Shown: positions 8,222 through 17,368, numbered from the stretch's first letter. The stretch is DNA of 35,222 nt from Bacteroidaceae bacterium (GCA_024398475.1 JAKSJB010000021.1:1-35222), one strand, 5' to 3'. Notes: generated by a model from the sequence alone, not told the origin. Numbers and translations are program-made.

Positions 8222-10006
8222 ATGAAACAGTTTTTCAAGTACACACTCGCAACAATCACAGGTATCATTATCCTGGCACTTGTTTATGGTATTTTTGTTA
8301 CTCTTACATTCGTAGGAATGCTTTCCATGCAATCTGCTCCGAAGCAGGTTGAAAAGAATTCCGTTATGGTTGTAAAACTCAACGGAGCAATTACCGAACG
8401 TGCTGATGACAATCCATTTGCCCAGTTAGTGAATGGCAATGCTGAGAATATCGGACTTGACAATCTTCTTGCTGCTATCAAGAATGCCAAGGAAAACGAA
8501 AATATCAAAGGTATCTATCTCGAAGCAGGTACTCTCAGCGGAGCAACTCCTGCCATGGTTCAGGAAATTCGCGATGCCCTCGTGGATTTCAAGAAGTCAG
8601 ACAAGTTTATCGTAGCATACGGCGACAACTACTCACAGGGTGCCTACTACCTCTGCAGTACTGCCGACTCGCTCATCATCAATCCTGAGGGTAACATTTC
8701 ATGGCAGGGTCTTGCAACGCAGACAATCTACTTCAAGAACCTTCTTGAGAAGGTAGGTGTAAGCATGCAGGTATTCAAGGTCGGTACTTATAAATCAGCA
8801 GTTGAGCCTTATATTCTTGACGACATGAGCGATGCTAACCGCGAACAGATTGAAACCTTCTCCGATGAGATTTGGAAGGAATTCAATACCGCAGTCGCAA
8901 AGTCACGCAAGATGAAACCTGAAGATCTTGATTCTCTCACTAACCAGCCTTTGGCATTTATCAAGGCTGCTGAATACAAGAAACTCCATCTCGTGGACAA
9001 GGTTGCATATTCTGATGCTGTACCGCAGGTTATTGCCAACATGATGAAATGCGACAAGGACGATTACAACAAGGCTATGGTCAACGATGTTGCATCACTG
9101 GAATCAACTACTCTCAAGAATCCTAACGGACAGACAATTGCTGTTTACTATGCTACAGGTGAAATCGTTCAGGAAGAATCTACTACCAATTCTTTCTCTG
9201 CTGAGGAAATGATTGTTGGAGAAAAGGTTATCAAGGACCTCAAGGAACTGGCTGACGACGATGACATCAAGGCTGTGGTTCTCCGAGTAAACTCTCCTGG
9301 TGGAAGTGCCTTTGCTTCTGAACAGATTTGGCATCAGGTAAAGAATATCAAGGCTAAGAAACCTATCATCGTAAGTATGGGCGGATATGCTGCAAGTGGT
9401 GGTTACTACATTTCATGTGCTGCTGACTGGATTGTTGCAGAACCAACTACTCTCACCGGTTCTATCGGTATATTCGGTATGTTCCCTGAAGCAAGCGAAC
9501 TTATCAACGACAAACTCGGTCTTAAGTTTGCTACTGTCAAGACTCATGAATATGGTGACTTCGGAGATATTTCACGTCCTATGAACGACAACGAACGTAC
9601 AGCACTCCAGGCTTACATCAACAACGGTTACGAACTCTTCACAAAGCGCTGTGCAGACGGCCGCGGCATCAGTCAGGATTCCATCAAGGTAATCGGAGAA
9701 GGACGTGTATGGACTGGTGTACACGCAAAGAAGATAGGTCTTGTTGACCAACTTGGAAGCCTCGACGACGCTATTGCTGTTGCTAAGAAAAAGATTAAGG
9801 TCGATGAATGTACAGTCAAGACATATCCTGAAAAGACTGACTTCTTTACCAACCTTCTTGAAAAGGCTCAGCCATCAAGTTATGCTGATGCTGAACTGAA
9901 GGAAAACCTCGGTGATTTCTACTTGATGTTCAGTTCTATGAAGAATATCCAGAGTAAGGACAAGGTACAGGCTGCATTACCTTACTATCTGAGATTCAAC
10001 CTTTAA
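8222..10006 (+). CDS. sppA: Signal peptide peptidase SppA, 67K type
   Basis: SppA is a membrane-anchored serine protease that degrades cleaved signal peptides at the periplasmic face. The 594 residues start with one membrane anchor (about residues 8-32) and contain two tandem ClpP-like domains, the long form as in E. coli. The Ser/Lys dyad is visible: K191 in VGTYKSAVEPY of the first domain and S392 in GGYAASGGYY of the second. The VNSPGGSAFASE stretch precedes it. It has its own promoter at 8070-8100 and a terminator at 10063-10089; lpxK begins about 100 bases later. Confidence 0.95.
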   Translation: MKQFFKYTLATITGIIILALVYGIFVTLTFVGMLSMQSAPKQVEKNSVMVVKLNGAITERADDNPFAQLVNGNAENIGLDNLLAAIKNAKENENIKGIYLEAGTLSGATPAMVQEIRDALVDFKKSDKFIVAYGDNYSQGAYYLCSTADSLIINPEGNISWQGLATQTIYFKNLLEKVGVSMQVFKVGTYKSAVEPYILDDMSDANREQIETFSDEIWKEFNTAVAKSRKMKPEDLDSLTNQPLAFIKAAEYKKLHLVDKVAYSDAVPQVIANMMKCDKDDYNKAMVNDVASLESTTLKNPNGQTIAVYYATGEIVQEESTTNSFSAEEMIVGEKVIKDLKELADDDDIKAVVLRVNSPGGSAFASEQIWHQVKNIKAKKPIIVSMGGYAASGGYYISCAADWIVAEPTTLTGSIGIFGMFPEASELINDKLGLKFATVKTHEYGDFGDISRPMNDNERTALQAYINNGYELFTKRCADGRGISQDSIKVIGEGRVWTGVHAKKIGLVDQLGSLDDAIAVAKKKIKVDECTVKTYPEKTDFFTNLLEKAQPSSYADAELKENLGDFYLMFSSMKNIQSKDKVQAALPYYLRFNL

Positions 10007-10062
10007 TCCAACGGTTTCATCACTATTGAATGATCAGTAAACGACTATAGTATGCAGTACTG

Positions 10063-10102
10063 AAGCCCCCATTTCCTACATGGGGGCTTATCTGCTTTTT
10101 TA
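10063..10102 (+). terminator. Terminator after sppA
   Basis: AAGCCCCCAT (10063-10072) pairs perfectly with ATGGGGGCTT (10080-10089) around a 7-base loop. ATCTGC and then six T follow. It sits only about 20 bases before the lpxK start, so lpxK needs read-through or a promoter I cannot place. Confidence 0.75.
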
Positions 10103-10108
10103 CACTTT

Positions 10109-11152
10109 ATGAGAATTCTGTCAATCATACTACTTCCTTTTGCATGGATATTCGACTTGGTCACATCACTCAGAAACTGGATGTATGACCGGGGCATTAT
10201 CCGTTCCTGCACATTCGATGTACCTACCATCTGCATAGGTAATCTATCGGTAGGAGGTACGGGAAAGACTCCACACACGGAATATCTCATAAGGCTGCTG
10301 CAGGAACAGGGTTACAGAGTGGCTGTACTCAGTCGTGGTTACCGTCGCAAGACTAAAGGATTCGTATTGGCTGACCTGCAATCCACAGCATCTGACATAG
10401 GTGACGAACCTCTTCAGATGTACCGTAAGTTCAAGGATTTGACTGTGGCAGTTGATGCTGACAGGTGCGAAGGTATCTCCATTCTGATGAAGCAGGAAAA
10501 ACGTCCCGATGTTATCCTTCTTGACGATGCTTTCCAGCACAGGAAAGTGAAGGCTGGACTGAACATACTGCTTACTGACTGCAAAAGGCCATACAGCAAG
10601 GACTATCTTATGCCTTACGGCAGACTTCGCGAGAACAGGTACGGAAGCAAACGTACCGACATGGTCATTGTCACAAAATGTCAGGACGGTACAGCAGGTA
10701 AGGGTACTGCCAACGACTCGGACCTCAACCTTGGCATCAGGAAAGACCAGTACCTTTTCTTCTCACGCATGAAATACGGACTGTTGTCAAACGGGCTTGA
10801 ACTGTCCAGGCTCAGGGATTATGCAGTACTGCTCGTGACTGGTATTGCAAATCCCCGTCCTCTTGAAGATGAACTGAGTAAACATACCCAGTTCAAGTCA
10901 ATACACTACCCTGACCACCATAGTTTCAGTAGTACTGACATACAGCATATCGAACAGGAATTCAAATCTCTCGGAGGTGACAGACGGTTGATAATAACGA
11001 CTGAGAAAGACTTCACACGCCTCTCTCCTTTGCTCAGCCCTACCCTTCCTTTATGCTGCCTGCCTATTGAAATTGAAATATTGAATGGCGATAACGAAAC
11101 ATTTAACCAAATAGTATTAGATTATGTACGAAAAGATTCAAGAAACTGCTGA
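10109..11152 (+). CDS. lpxK: Tetraacyldisaccharide 4'-kinase LpxK
   Basis: LpxK phosphorylates the 4' position of the lipid A disaccharide precursor at the inner membrane, the sixth step of lipid A synthesis. The 347 residues show a short hydrophobic N-terminus (about 1-20), the P-loop GNLSVGGTGKT (44-54), SRGYRRKTKG, the DDAFQHR motif containing catalytic aspartates, and the late TTEKD motif. A stretch rich in G, T, D and S (DGTAGKGTANDSD) after VTKC looks like a small lineage-specific insertion. Its 3' end overlaps punA by 29 bases in another frame, so the two are probably translationally linked. Confidence 0.95.
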   Translation: MRILSIILLPFAWIFDLVTSLRNWMYDRGIIRSCTFDVPTICIGNLSVGGTGKTPHTEYLIRLLQEQGYRVAVLSRGYRRKTKGFVLADLQSTASDIGDEPLQMYRKFKDLTVAVDADRCEGISILMKQEKRPDVILLDDAFQHRKVKAGLNILLTDCKRPYSKDYLMPYGRLRENRYGSKRTDMVIVTKCQDGTAGKGTANDSDLNLGIRKDQYLFFSRMKYGLLSNGLELSRLRDYAVLLVTGIANPRPLEDELSKHTQFKSIHYPDHHSFSSTDIQHIEQEFKSLGGDRRLIITTEKDFTRLSPLLSPTLPLCCLPIEIEILNGDNETFNQIVLDYVRKDSRNC

Positions 11153-11933
11153 ATTTCTACGCAGCAGAATGCCCAACCATCCCGAAACTGCCATCATACT
11201 CGGAAGTGGACTTGGACGCTTAGTTGAAGAAATAGATATAGAAAGCGAAATTCCATACAGCGAGATTCCAAACATGCCTGTTTCGACAGTAGAAGGTCAC
11301 AGCGGCAAGTTGCTGTTCGGAAAGTTAGGCGACAAGGACATCATTGCCATGCAGGGACGTTTCCACTATTACGAAGGTTACAGCATGAAAGAGGTGACAT
11401 TTCCCGTACGGGTAATCTATGAACTGGGTATCAGGAACCTGTTTGTCAGCAATGCTGCCGGAGGTATGAATCCTGCTTTTTCCGTAGGAGACCTCATGAT
11501 TATCGAAGACCACATCAACATGTTTCCTGAAAATCCGCTGCGTGGAAAGAACTTCCCTACCGGACCGCGTTTCCCTTCCATGCACAACGCATACGACAGG
11601 GATTTCATCGGTATCGTGGAAAAAGCCGCAGAAAAACTGAATATAAAGGTTCAGAAAGGTGTTTATATCGGTACACCGGGACCGACTTATGAAACTCCTG
11701 CCGAATACCGTATGTTCCGCACTATGGGGGCAGATGCAGTAGGTATGTCCACCGTACCGGAAGTCATCGTTGCGGTACATTGTGGAATTAAGGTATTTGG
11801 CATAAGTGTCATTACCGACCTCGGAGGATTTGCCGAAGCAGTAAAGGTCAGTCATGAGGAAGTTCAGATTGCTGCCGATGCAGCACAGCCACGAATGACT
11901 ACCCTCATGAAAGAGTTAATTAAAAAGGTATAA
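11124..11933 (+). CDS. punA: Purine nucleoside phosphorylase
   Basis: This is a trimeric-type (PNP-II) phosphorylase cleaving purine nucleosides with phosphate to base and (deoxy)ribose 1-phosphate. The 269 residues have the phosphate loop ILGSGLG, VEGHSGKL, the MQGRFHYYEG motif, NAAGGMNP, and TYETPAEYRMF with MSTVPEV near the nucleoside site. The residue equivalent to human N243, which contacts the purine 6-position, is aspartate here (D232 in VITDLGG), which may favour 6-amino purines. The gene overlaps lpxK by 29 bases and is followed by thiL after a repeat-bearing gap. Confidence 0.93.
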   Translation: MYEKIQETAEFLRSRMPNHPETAIILGSGLGRLVEEIDIESEIPYSEIPNMPVSTVEGHSGKLLFGKLGDKDIIAMQGRFHYYEGYSMKEVTFPVRVIYELGIRNLFVSNAAGGMNPAFSVGDLMIIEDHINMFPENPLRGKNFPTGPRFPSMHNAYDRDFIGIVEKAAEKLNIKVQKGVYIGTPGPTYETPAEYRMFRTMGADAVGMSTVPEVIVAVHCGIKVFGISVITDLGGFAEAVKVSHEEVQIAADAAQPRMTTLMKELIKKV

Positions 11934-11949
11934 TATAAATAGTAGTACA

Positions 11950-12000
11950 GTAGTTAAGGAGAGCAGTAGTTAAGGAGAGCAATCTGTAGTTAAGGAGACA
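11950..12000 (+). repeat. Short tandem repeat between punA and thiL
   Basis: GTAGTTAAGGAGAGCA occurs at 11950-11965 and 11966-11981, and a close copy GTAGTTAAGGAGACA at 11986-12000. A partial reverse-complement (TTAACTCCTGTCTAC) follows near 12038-12052, so part of the array could pair. Confidence 0.85.
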
Positions 12001-12074
12001 GTAGTCATGCAGGACTATACACTACTTAAATCCCTTTAACTCCTGTCTACAAATCTACTAAAAATAATATATTT

Positions 12075-13133
12075 ATGGAAAAGAACGATATAAAGGACTT
12101 AGGTGAGTTTGGACTCATCAAGCATCTCACAAAGGATATTCCGCTAGTAAACAAATCAACGCTCAAGGGCGTAGGCGACGACTGTGCCGTACTGAAATTC
12201 GATGACGACAAGGAAGTATTGGTCACTACAGACCTTCTTCTCGAAGGTGTACATTTCGACCTTACATACGTTCCTCTGAAACATCTCGGCTACAAGTCCG
12301 CAATGGTAAACCTCAGCGACGTATATGCTATGGGAGGTATGCCTAAACAAATTACTGTAAGCATAGGACTCAGTCAGAGATTTACCGTTGACGACATGGA
12401 AGAATTCTATGCAGGACTCCGACTTGCATGCGAAGCACACGGAGTTGACATCGTAGGAGGCGATACCACTTCGTCTTTGACAGGACTCATGATAAGCATC
12501 ACCTGTATCGGTGAGGTGGAACGTGGAAAGGCAATTTACCGCAGCGGAGCAAAACCCACTGACCTTGTCTGCGTATCAGGAAACTTAGGTGCTGCATATT
12601 TGGGGCTGCAGTTGCTTGAACGTGAAAAGGAGATATTCTACAGTCAGAAACCAGACGCTAACGGACAGCAACCAACGGATTTCCAACCTGATTTTGCCGG
12701 TCGTGAATACCTTCTGGAACGTCAGTTGAAACCAGAAGCACGTCGTGACATCATTCTGAAACTACGTGAAGCAGGAATTCAACCTACTGCCATGATGGAC
12801 ATAAGTGACGGACTCAGCAGCGAACTTCTCCATATTTGTGAAGAAAGCCAATGTGGCTGCCGTGTATATGAAGAACATATTCCGCTTGACTACCAGACTG
12901 CATCACAGGCTGAAGACTTCAACATGAACGTCACGACTTGTGCCCTCAATGGCGGTGAAGACTATGAACTTCTGTTTACTGTTCCGCTTGCCGACAAGGA
13001 AAAGATTGAACAGATGGAAGACGTCAAGATGATTGGCTACATCACATCGGCAGAAGACGGAAAGGTTCTCATCACACGCGACGGAGCACAGTTCGACATA
13101 AAGGCTCAGGGGTGGAATCCTCTAAAAGAATAG
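12075..13133 (+). CDS. thiL: Thiamine-monophosphate kinase ThiL
   Basis: ThiL makes thiamine diphosphate from thiamine monophosphate and ATP, the last step of cofactor synthesis. The 352 residues (AIRS/PurM fold) show the N-terminal LGEFGLIKHL, the metal/ATP motif GVGDDCAVL, TTDLLLEGVHF, NLSDVYAMGG, GGDTTSS and the DISDGLSSELLHI and LNGGEDYELLF motifs. It lies about 140 bases after punA, behind the tandem repeat, and may be the last gene of the sppA-lpxK-punA-thiL block. I see no thiamine riboswitch upstream. Confidence 0.95.
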   Translation: MEKNDIKDLGEFGLIKHLTKDIPLVNKSTLKGVGDDCAVLKFDDDKEVLVTTDLLLEGVHFDLTYVPLKHLGYKSAMVNLSDVYAMGGMPKQITVSIGLSQRFTVDDMEEFYAGLRLACEAHGVDIVGGDTTSSLTGLMISITCIGEVERGKAIYRSGAKPTDLVCVSGNLGAAYLGLQLLEREKEIFYSQKPDANGQQPTDFQPDFAGREYLLERQLKPEARRDIILKLREAGIQPTAMMDISDGLSSELLHICEESQCGCRVYEEHIPLDYQTASQAEDFNMNVTTCALNGGEDYELLFTVPLADKEKIEQMEDVKMIGYITSAEDGKVLITRDGAQFDIKAQGWNPLKE

Positions 13134-13170
13134 CCAATAATTAAAATCGAAATAATCGATAGCAAATAAG

Positions 13171-13201
13171 TTTGGCGATTGAAAAACTATCTCTATCTTT
13201 G
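13171..13201 (+). promoter_or_regulatory. Promoter of the LysR-type regulator
   Basis: TTTG at 13171-13174, a 19-base spacer and TATCTTTG at 13194-13201 match the consensus. The start codon is 40 bases downstream. Confidence 0.8.
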
Positions 13202-13240
13202 CACCGAAAAGATATAATTAACTTATAATCCATCGGCAAT

Positions 13241-14137
13241 ATGGAACTTAGACAACTTAAGTATTTCTACATGACAGCAGAGAAGAAAAGTTTTTCAGAG
13301 GCTGCCCGCGTCCTTTACATTTCACAAAGTACGCTTTCACAACAGATAAAACAGTTGGAAGACGAACTTGGGTGTCCACTCTTCAAGCGTGATTCCCACA
13401 AGGTAATACTTACTGAATGTGGTGAACGTCTGGTTCCTTTGGCGAAAAACACGCTGTATGATGCAGACCAATGCAAGTCGCAGTTGTCAGAAATAAAGAA
13501 CATGATGACTGGCGTACTGAATATCGGAGTCACCAACACGTTCTGCAATATCTTTTCACATACCATGAAAGAATTTCTGGTAGCGTATAAAGGTATTAAA
13601 CTCAACGTGTTCTACGGTTCTACGTGTACCTTGATTGATTTGCTGAGAAAACATGAGATTGACTTCGCACTTGCATACAAATCCGGACAATACGAAGACG
13701 AAGTAGATTCCTACGAACTATTCCGTACCGAACTCTGCGTAATTGCCCGCAACGATCATCCTCTCTGTCAGAACAAGGCGCTTACACTTAAAGATATTGC
13801 GCAATATCCTGTAGCCCTTCCTGCAAAGACCGTTCAGGGAAGAAAGACCATAGACAAGGTCCTGAAGGAAACAGGAATCAAACTGCGAGTACGCATCGAA
13901 CTCAACGAAGTGAACTTCCTTCTTGAACTGATTGAAGACAGCAAACTCATTACCATACTGCCCTACAGTACCATTGAGCGCCATAAAAGTCTGAAAGCAA
14001 TACCACTCGACATACCAAACAAGGAATTCCAGGGCTGCGTACACATACTGAAGGACACTTACCGCAAACAAAGCGCACAAGTCTTTGTACAGATGCTCAG
14101 GGAATCACCTATTGTACGTCTGCTGAAGGACGATTGA
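13241..14137 (+). CDS. LysR-family transcriptional regulator
   Basis: The first 60 residues form a standard LysR winged helix-turn-helix (MELRQLKYFYMTAEKKSFSE, then ARVLYISQSTLSQQIKQLE and LFKR). The remaining residues to 298 resemble the periplasmic-binding-protein-like effector domain typical of the family, with VLNIGVTNTF at its start. The effector is not evident. LysR regulators often control a divergent neighbour, but here the upstream gene thiL is co-oriented and the downstream gene is convergent, so no target is indicated by context. It is not obviously OxyR: no conserved redox cysteine pair can be assigned with confidence. Confidence 0.9.
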   Translation: MELRQLKYFYMTAEKKSFSEAARVLYISQSTLSQQIKQLEDELGCPLFKRDSHKVILTECGERLVPLAKNTLYDADQCKSQLSEIKNMMTGVLNIGVTNTFCNIFSHTMKEFLVAYKGIKLNVFYGSTCTLIDLLRKHEIDFALAYKSGQYEDEVDSYELFRTELCVIARNDHPLCQNKALTLKDIAQYPVALPAKTVQGRKTIDKVLKETGIKLRVRIELNEVNFLLELIEDSKLITILPYSTIERHKSLKAIPLDIPNKEFQGCVHILKDTYRKQSAQVFVQMLRESPIVRLLKDD

Positions 14138-14138
14138 C

Positions 14139-14591
14139 CTATGCAATAGTCTCCAACAACTTACTGCATCCCTCAACCACATCCCTATACGTTGCTTCAA
14201 AGTCACCAGTATACCAAGGGTCAGCCACGTCACGGTTACTACCGGTATATTCCATGAGCAGATGAACTTTATTGTCGGGATCACTCTGCGGAATAAATCG
14301 GCCAAGCCAACGTATATTGCTGGAATCCATACAAATAAGCAAGTCAAAGTCAGTATAGTCAGACCGTGTGACCTGACGGGCAAAATGTTCCGTAAAAGGG
14401 ACGTTATGCATACGTAGAGTCCGTTTTGCAGGTGGATAAATCGAATTACCCAATTCCTCAGTTGAAACTGCTGCAGAATCAATCACAAATCTGTCTGACA
14501 GATGCTTTTCCACCACCAGTTTCTTCATAACCATCTCAGCCATCGGACTTCTGCATATATTGCCATGGCATATAAATAGAATTCTTTTCAT
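14139..14591 (-). CDS. Low-molecular-weight protein tyrosine phosphatase
   Basis: The 150-residue product has the family signature directly at the N-terminus: MKRILFICHGNICRSPMAE, with nucleophile C8 and R14 of the C-x5-R loop. The general-acid aspartate lies in DPWYTGDFE. Such enzymes dephosphorylate tyrosine, or in some lineages arginine or small-molecule phosphates. The start at 14591 gives the canonical N-terminus three bases beyond the thioesterase stop; an in-frame ATG at 14600 would add three residues and overlap it. It is the last gene of a three-gene minus-strand unit (ABC exporter, thioesterase, phosphatase) and almost abuts the convergent LysR gene (one base between). Confidence 0.92.
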   Translation of the reverse strand: MKRILFICHGNICRSPMAEMVMKKLVVEKHLSDRFVIDSAAVSTEELGNSIYPPAKRTLRMHNVPFTEHFARQVTRSDYTDFDLLICMDSSNIRWLGRFIPQSDPDNKVHLLMEYTGSNRDVADPWYTGDFEATYRDVVEGCSKLLETIA

Positions 14592-14593
14592 AA

Positions 14594-15547
14594 TCAACAT
14601 TTCCTAAACCCCACTATAGCCCTTACAACAGCCACCGTTCCCGATGTGTTAACACCAGCATTCCCTGCCACAGTTCCCGATGTGCCAACACCAGCATTCC
14701 CTGCCACAGTTCCCGATGTGTCAACACCAGCATTCCCTGCCACAGTTCCAGATGTGTCAACACCAGCATTCCCAGCCACAGTTCCCGATGTGCCAACACC
14801 AGCATTCCCCACAGCATTACCCTTTTCTTTCACAATCTCTATCTGATAGTGGTATTCTTCCAGTTCGTCAATATAGAAATGCAGGGTATCACCGAAATAA
14901 GCCTCAGCCACGTAAGCCACCTCAATCCTTTTCATGAAATGGTCACGATAATAATCCAAGGAAAAGAGGTTGCAGATATGTTCAATATACTTAATACTGT
15001 TCACGTGGCAGTTGCAATCCACGTCACTATAAATAACCTTATGGCTCATCATAGGTTTTCTTTCCGATACATCCATAGGACGAATACGGCTATGTACATC
15101 AATCGGACATTCGTTTTCAGGAAACAACCACTGTTGGAATTGTTCACCATAGATACGTGCCAAATCCAAAGGTTGCCGTGAATCATTGTCTATCATCGCC
15201 CAGATGGAACGGGCATACCCCAGCGGAGTCCGTTCTCCATCGTCCTTCCTGCCCCACACACAGAAATTTCGGTTGGTAAACATTCTGTAGATATTCTCAA
15301 TCCACGTATCCACAGCATAGTGTTCATTCAACTGAGGCATACGGTTCATCTCAATACTCAGACGCGACAACACCCATGAACGCTTTGCCGCAGAAAGCAT
15401 CTCAATACCGAACCCACGTCTTGAAGCATGAAAGTCAGCCGTATTGAGCAAATCCCTTCCGAGCGTTGAATAATTCAGATTATGTGCGAAGTCCGTGTTG
15501 AACGCATCAACAGCAAACTGCAACGTTTCAATTTTTTCCATAGACAC
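14594..15547 (-). CDS. Acyl-ACP thioesterase with internal repeat insertion
   Basis: The protein resembles Fat-type acyl-ACP thioesterases, double hot-dog enzymes releasing fatty acids from acyl carrier protein. Visible family features are FHASRRGFGIEML, RSWVLSRLSIEMNRMP and VDTWIENI in the first half and the DCNCHVNSIKYIEH segment (N-x-H-V-N active-site region) in the second. At residues 247-306 five tandem 12-residue units (GNAGVxTSGTVA, x = G or D or N) interrupt the last beta-hairpin, between EIVKEKG and the final strand VVRAIVGF. Without them the protein would be about 257 residues, the normal size. The reading frame survives because the DNA unit is 36 bases. It lies 27 bases after the ABC exporter gene. 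Confidence 0.88.
   Translation of the reverse strand: MSMEKIETLQFAVDAFNTDFAHNLNYSTLGRDLLNTADFHASRRGFGIEMLSAAKRSWVLSRLSIEMNRMPQLNEHYAVDTWIENIYRMFTNRNFCVWGRKDDGERTPLGYARSIWAMIDNDSRQPLDLARIYGEQFQQWLFPENECPIDVHSRIRPMDVSERKPMMSHKVIYSDVDCNCHVNSIKYIEHICNLFSLDYYRDHFMKRIEVAYVAEAYFGDTLHFYIDELEEYHYQIEIVKEKGNAVGNAGVGTSGTVAGNAGVDTSGTVAGNAGVDTSGTVAGNAGVGTSGTVAGNAGVNTSGTVAVVRAIVGFRKC
14631..14810. repeat. Five tandem 36-base repeats inside the thioesterase gene
   Basis: Units span 14631-14666, 14667-14702, 14703-14738, 14739-14774 and 14775-14810. They differ at only a few positions each, for example the base after GATGTG. The near identity suggests recent expansion by slippage or unequal recombination. 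There are no unique spacers, so this is not CRISPR. Confidence 0.95.
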
Positions 15548-15574
15548 ATAAGAGGGTGTTCAATAAGTCACCCT

Positions 15575-17368
15575 TTAGTTTCCCTTTACTGTTTCTGCAA
15601 TTTTCTCAATATTCAGACTACGAGCCGAAGCATCGAAAATTTCCTTATATATTCCGCCCTGATGATAGACCTCATCAGGCGAGCCACCCTGTTCCACCCT
15701 ACCGTTCTTCAATGCATAGATTTGGTCGGAATCAATAATCTGACTGATACTATGTGAAATGATGATTACGGTACGGTCTTTCTTGATGGCATCAATTGAA
15801 TTCTTAATCTGTTCAGTAGCCACAGCATCCAGACTTGCAGTAGGTTCATCAAGGAATATGATAGGAGGATTCTTGATAAACATACGTGCAATGGCAATAC
15901 GTTGCTGCTGACCGCCTGAAAGCATCAGAGCCTTAGTCTCAAAACCATTGGGAAGAGCCATAATCTGGTCATAAATATATGCTTTCCGTGCAGCCTCAAC
16001 CACATCTTCGTGCGAAGCATTAGGATTGCCATAAAGAATATTTTCCTCAATGGTTCCGTCGAAAATATGATTCTTCTGAAGCACAAGACCTATGTTGTCA
16101 CGCAGATACTGAGTATCCCAGTCACGCAGTTCCACGCCGTCAAGCAGAATCTGTCCACTGTCCTGACTGTAGAACTTATCGAGCAGATTTACTATTGTAC
16201 TCTTTCCTGCTCCCGACAGTCCCACAAAAGCCGTTATGCGTCCTGGCTGAATATTCATGTCGATGCTGTGAAGAGCCTTCGTACCGTTAGGATAGGTAAA
16301 GTCCACATCCTTTAGCACAAAATTACCCAAGACTTTCTCAGGATGATATTTACCAGTTTCCTCCACCTCAACGTCTGCATCAAGAATATCGAAAAATCCC
16401 TCAGCATAAATCAAGGCATCGTTCATGTCATCATAAATGCGGTGAAGTTGACGGATAGGAGCACTGACGTTTGAAAACAGCATCACATGATACATGATTT
16501 TACCTATACTCATTCCGGGGTAATCACTCAGTACCAGATAGGCAGTAAGTATGATGATAAGCACAGTACCGATCTGTTCCACGAAACTCTTCAGACCGTC
16601 ATACAGATAACTCAACTTGCGCGTCTGCATCTGGTTGTCAGTCAGTTGATGCTGCAAAGCCAACTGCTTGTCACCTTCTATACGTTCACGGTTGAACGAC
16701 TTAATCACAGTAATGCTTTCTATGATGTTCATAATGCCGTGACTCTTCGCCTCACGAAAAGCCCTTCTGTCGCGTCTCCAACCCGAAAGACGCCTTGCCT
16801 CCCTGTAAGTAATCCAGAAATAAATCGGAACAATTACAAGAGCCACAAGTCCCACATACACGTTTGCCAGAAACATCAGCACAAGGGCAAATATGGCGCT
16901 CGTAAACAAAGGTAGAATGTCGATGAAGAAGTTCTTTACCGTAGTGGAAAGACTCTCCACACCTCTGTCAATACGTGTCTGCAACTTTCCAGGTTCATTG
17001 TTGTCCTGTGCGAAGTAAGCCACACGGAACGTGAGAATTCTCTCAATCACAGCCTGAGCCAAGTCCTGTGACACGAATATACGCATCTTTTCGCCATAGT
17101 ATTTCTGGGCAAACGAAATCAAGGCAGACAGCAGTTCCTTGCCAAGCAATACCATACTGATTACAGTCAGTAATTTTCCTGCCTTAGGCCATCCCGAAGG
17201 ATCAAGCGGAATCAAGGCATTTATACTATCAACAGTCCTGTCCAGTACAATAGCATTTACCTGTGAAGCCAAGGCACCTATAAGAGTCATCGTAAGCGTA
17301 CCTACAATCAACCATTTATACGGTTTTACAAAAGGTTCAATCTTCTTGAACAACTGAAATATTGACAT
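15575..17368 (-). CDS. ABC exporter, fused permease and ATPase
   Basis: This is a type IV ABC exporter half-transporter of the MsbA-like family, 597 residues. Residues about 1-320 form the membrane domain with several hydrophobic helices (for example GTLTMTLIGALASQV and FALVLMFLANVYVGLVALVI). The ATPase follows with Walker A VGLSGAGKST (K389), Q-loop LVLQKNHIF, signature LSGGQQQRIAIAR, Walker B IIFLDEPTASLDA and H-loop IISHS. The substrate is not evident. Context with an acyl-ACP thioesterase suggests a lipid-linked role, but this is inference. A promoter -7 box lies at 17413-17420 on the minus strand. It heads the unit with the thioesterase and the phosphatase. Confidence 0.92.
   Translation of the reverse strand: MSIFQLFKKIEPFVKPYKWLIVGTLTMTLIGALASQVNAIVLDRTVDSINALIPLDPSGWPKAGKLLTVISMVLLGKELLSALISFAQKYYGEKMRIFVSQDLAQAVIERILTFRVAYFAQDNNEPGKLQTRIDRGVESLSTTVKNFFIDILPLFTSAIFALVLMFLANVYVGLVALVIVPIYFWITYREARRLSGWRRDRRAFREAKSHGIMNIIESITVIKSFNRERIEGDKQLALQHQLTDNQMQTRKLSYLYDGLKSFVEQIGTVLIIILTAYLVLSDYPGMSIGKIMYHVMLFSNVSAPIRQLHRIYDDMNDALIYAEGFFDILDADVEVEETGKYHPEKVLGNFVLKDVDFTYPNGTKALHSIDMNIQPGRITAFVGLSGAGKSTIVNLLDKFYSQDSGQILLDGVELRDWDTQYLRDNIGLVLQKNHIFDGTIEENILYGNPNASHEDVVEAARKAYIYDQIMALPNGFETKALMLSGGQQQRIAIARMFIKNPPIIFLDEPTASLDAVATEQIKNSIDAIKKDRTVIIISHSISQIIDSDQIYALKNGRVEQGGSPDEVYHQGGIYKEIFDASARSLNIEKIAETVKGN

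Noticed and set aside
12001..12074. Thiamine (TPP) riboswitch before thiL
   Set aside because: The conserved CTGAGA and ACCTGATC-type core segments are absent.
14631..14810. Possible CRISPR array (36-base periodic repeat)
   Set aside because: Units are directly adjoining with no spacers, lie in frame within a thioesterase gene, and no cas genes are nearby.
14646..14937. Plus-strand repeat-rich frames over the thioesterase gene
   Set aside because: They arise only because the 36-base repeat keeps all frames open; the minus-strand thioesterase carries the conserved motifs.
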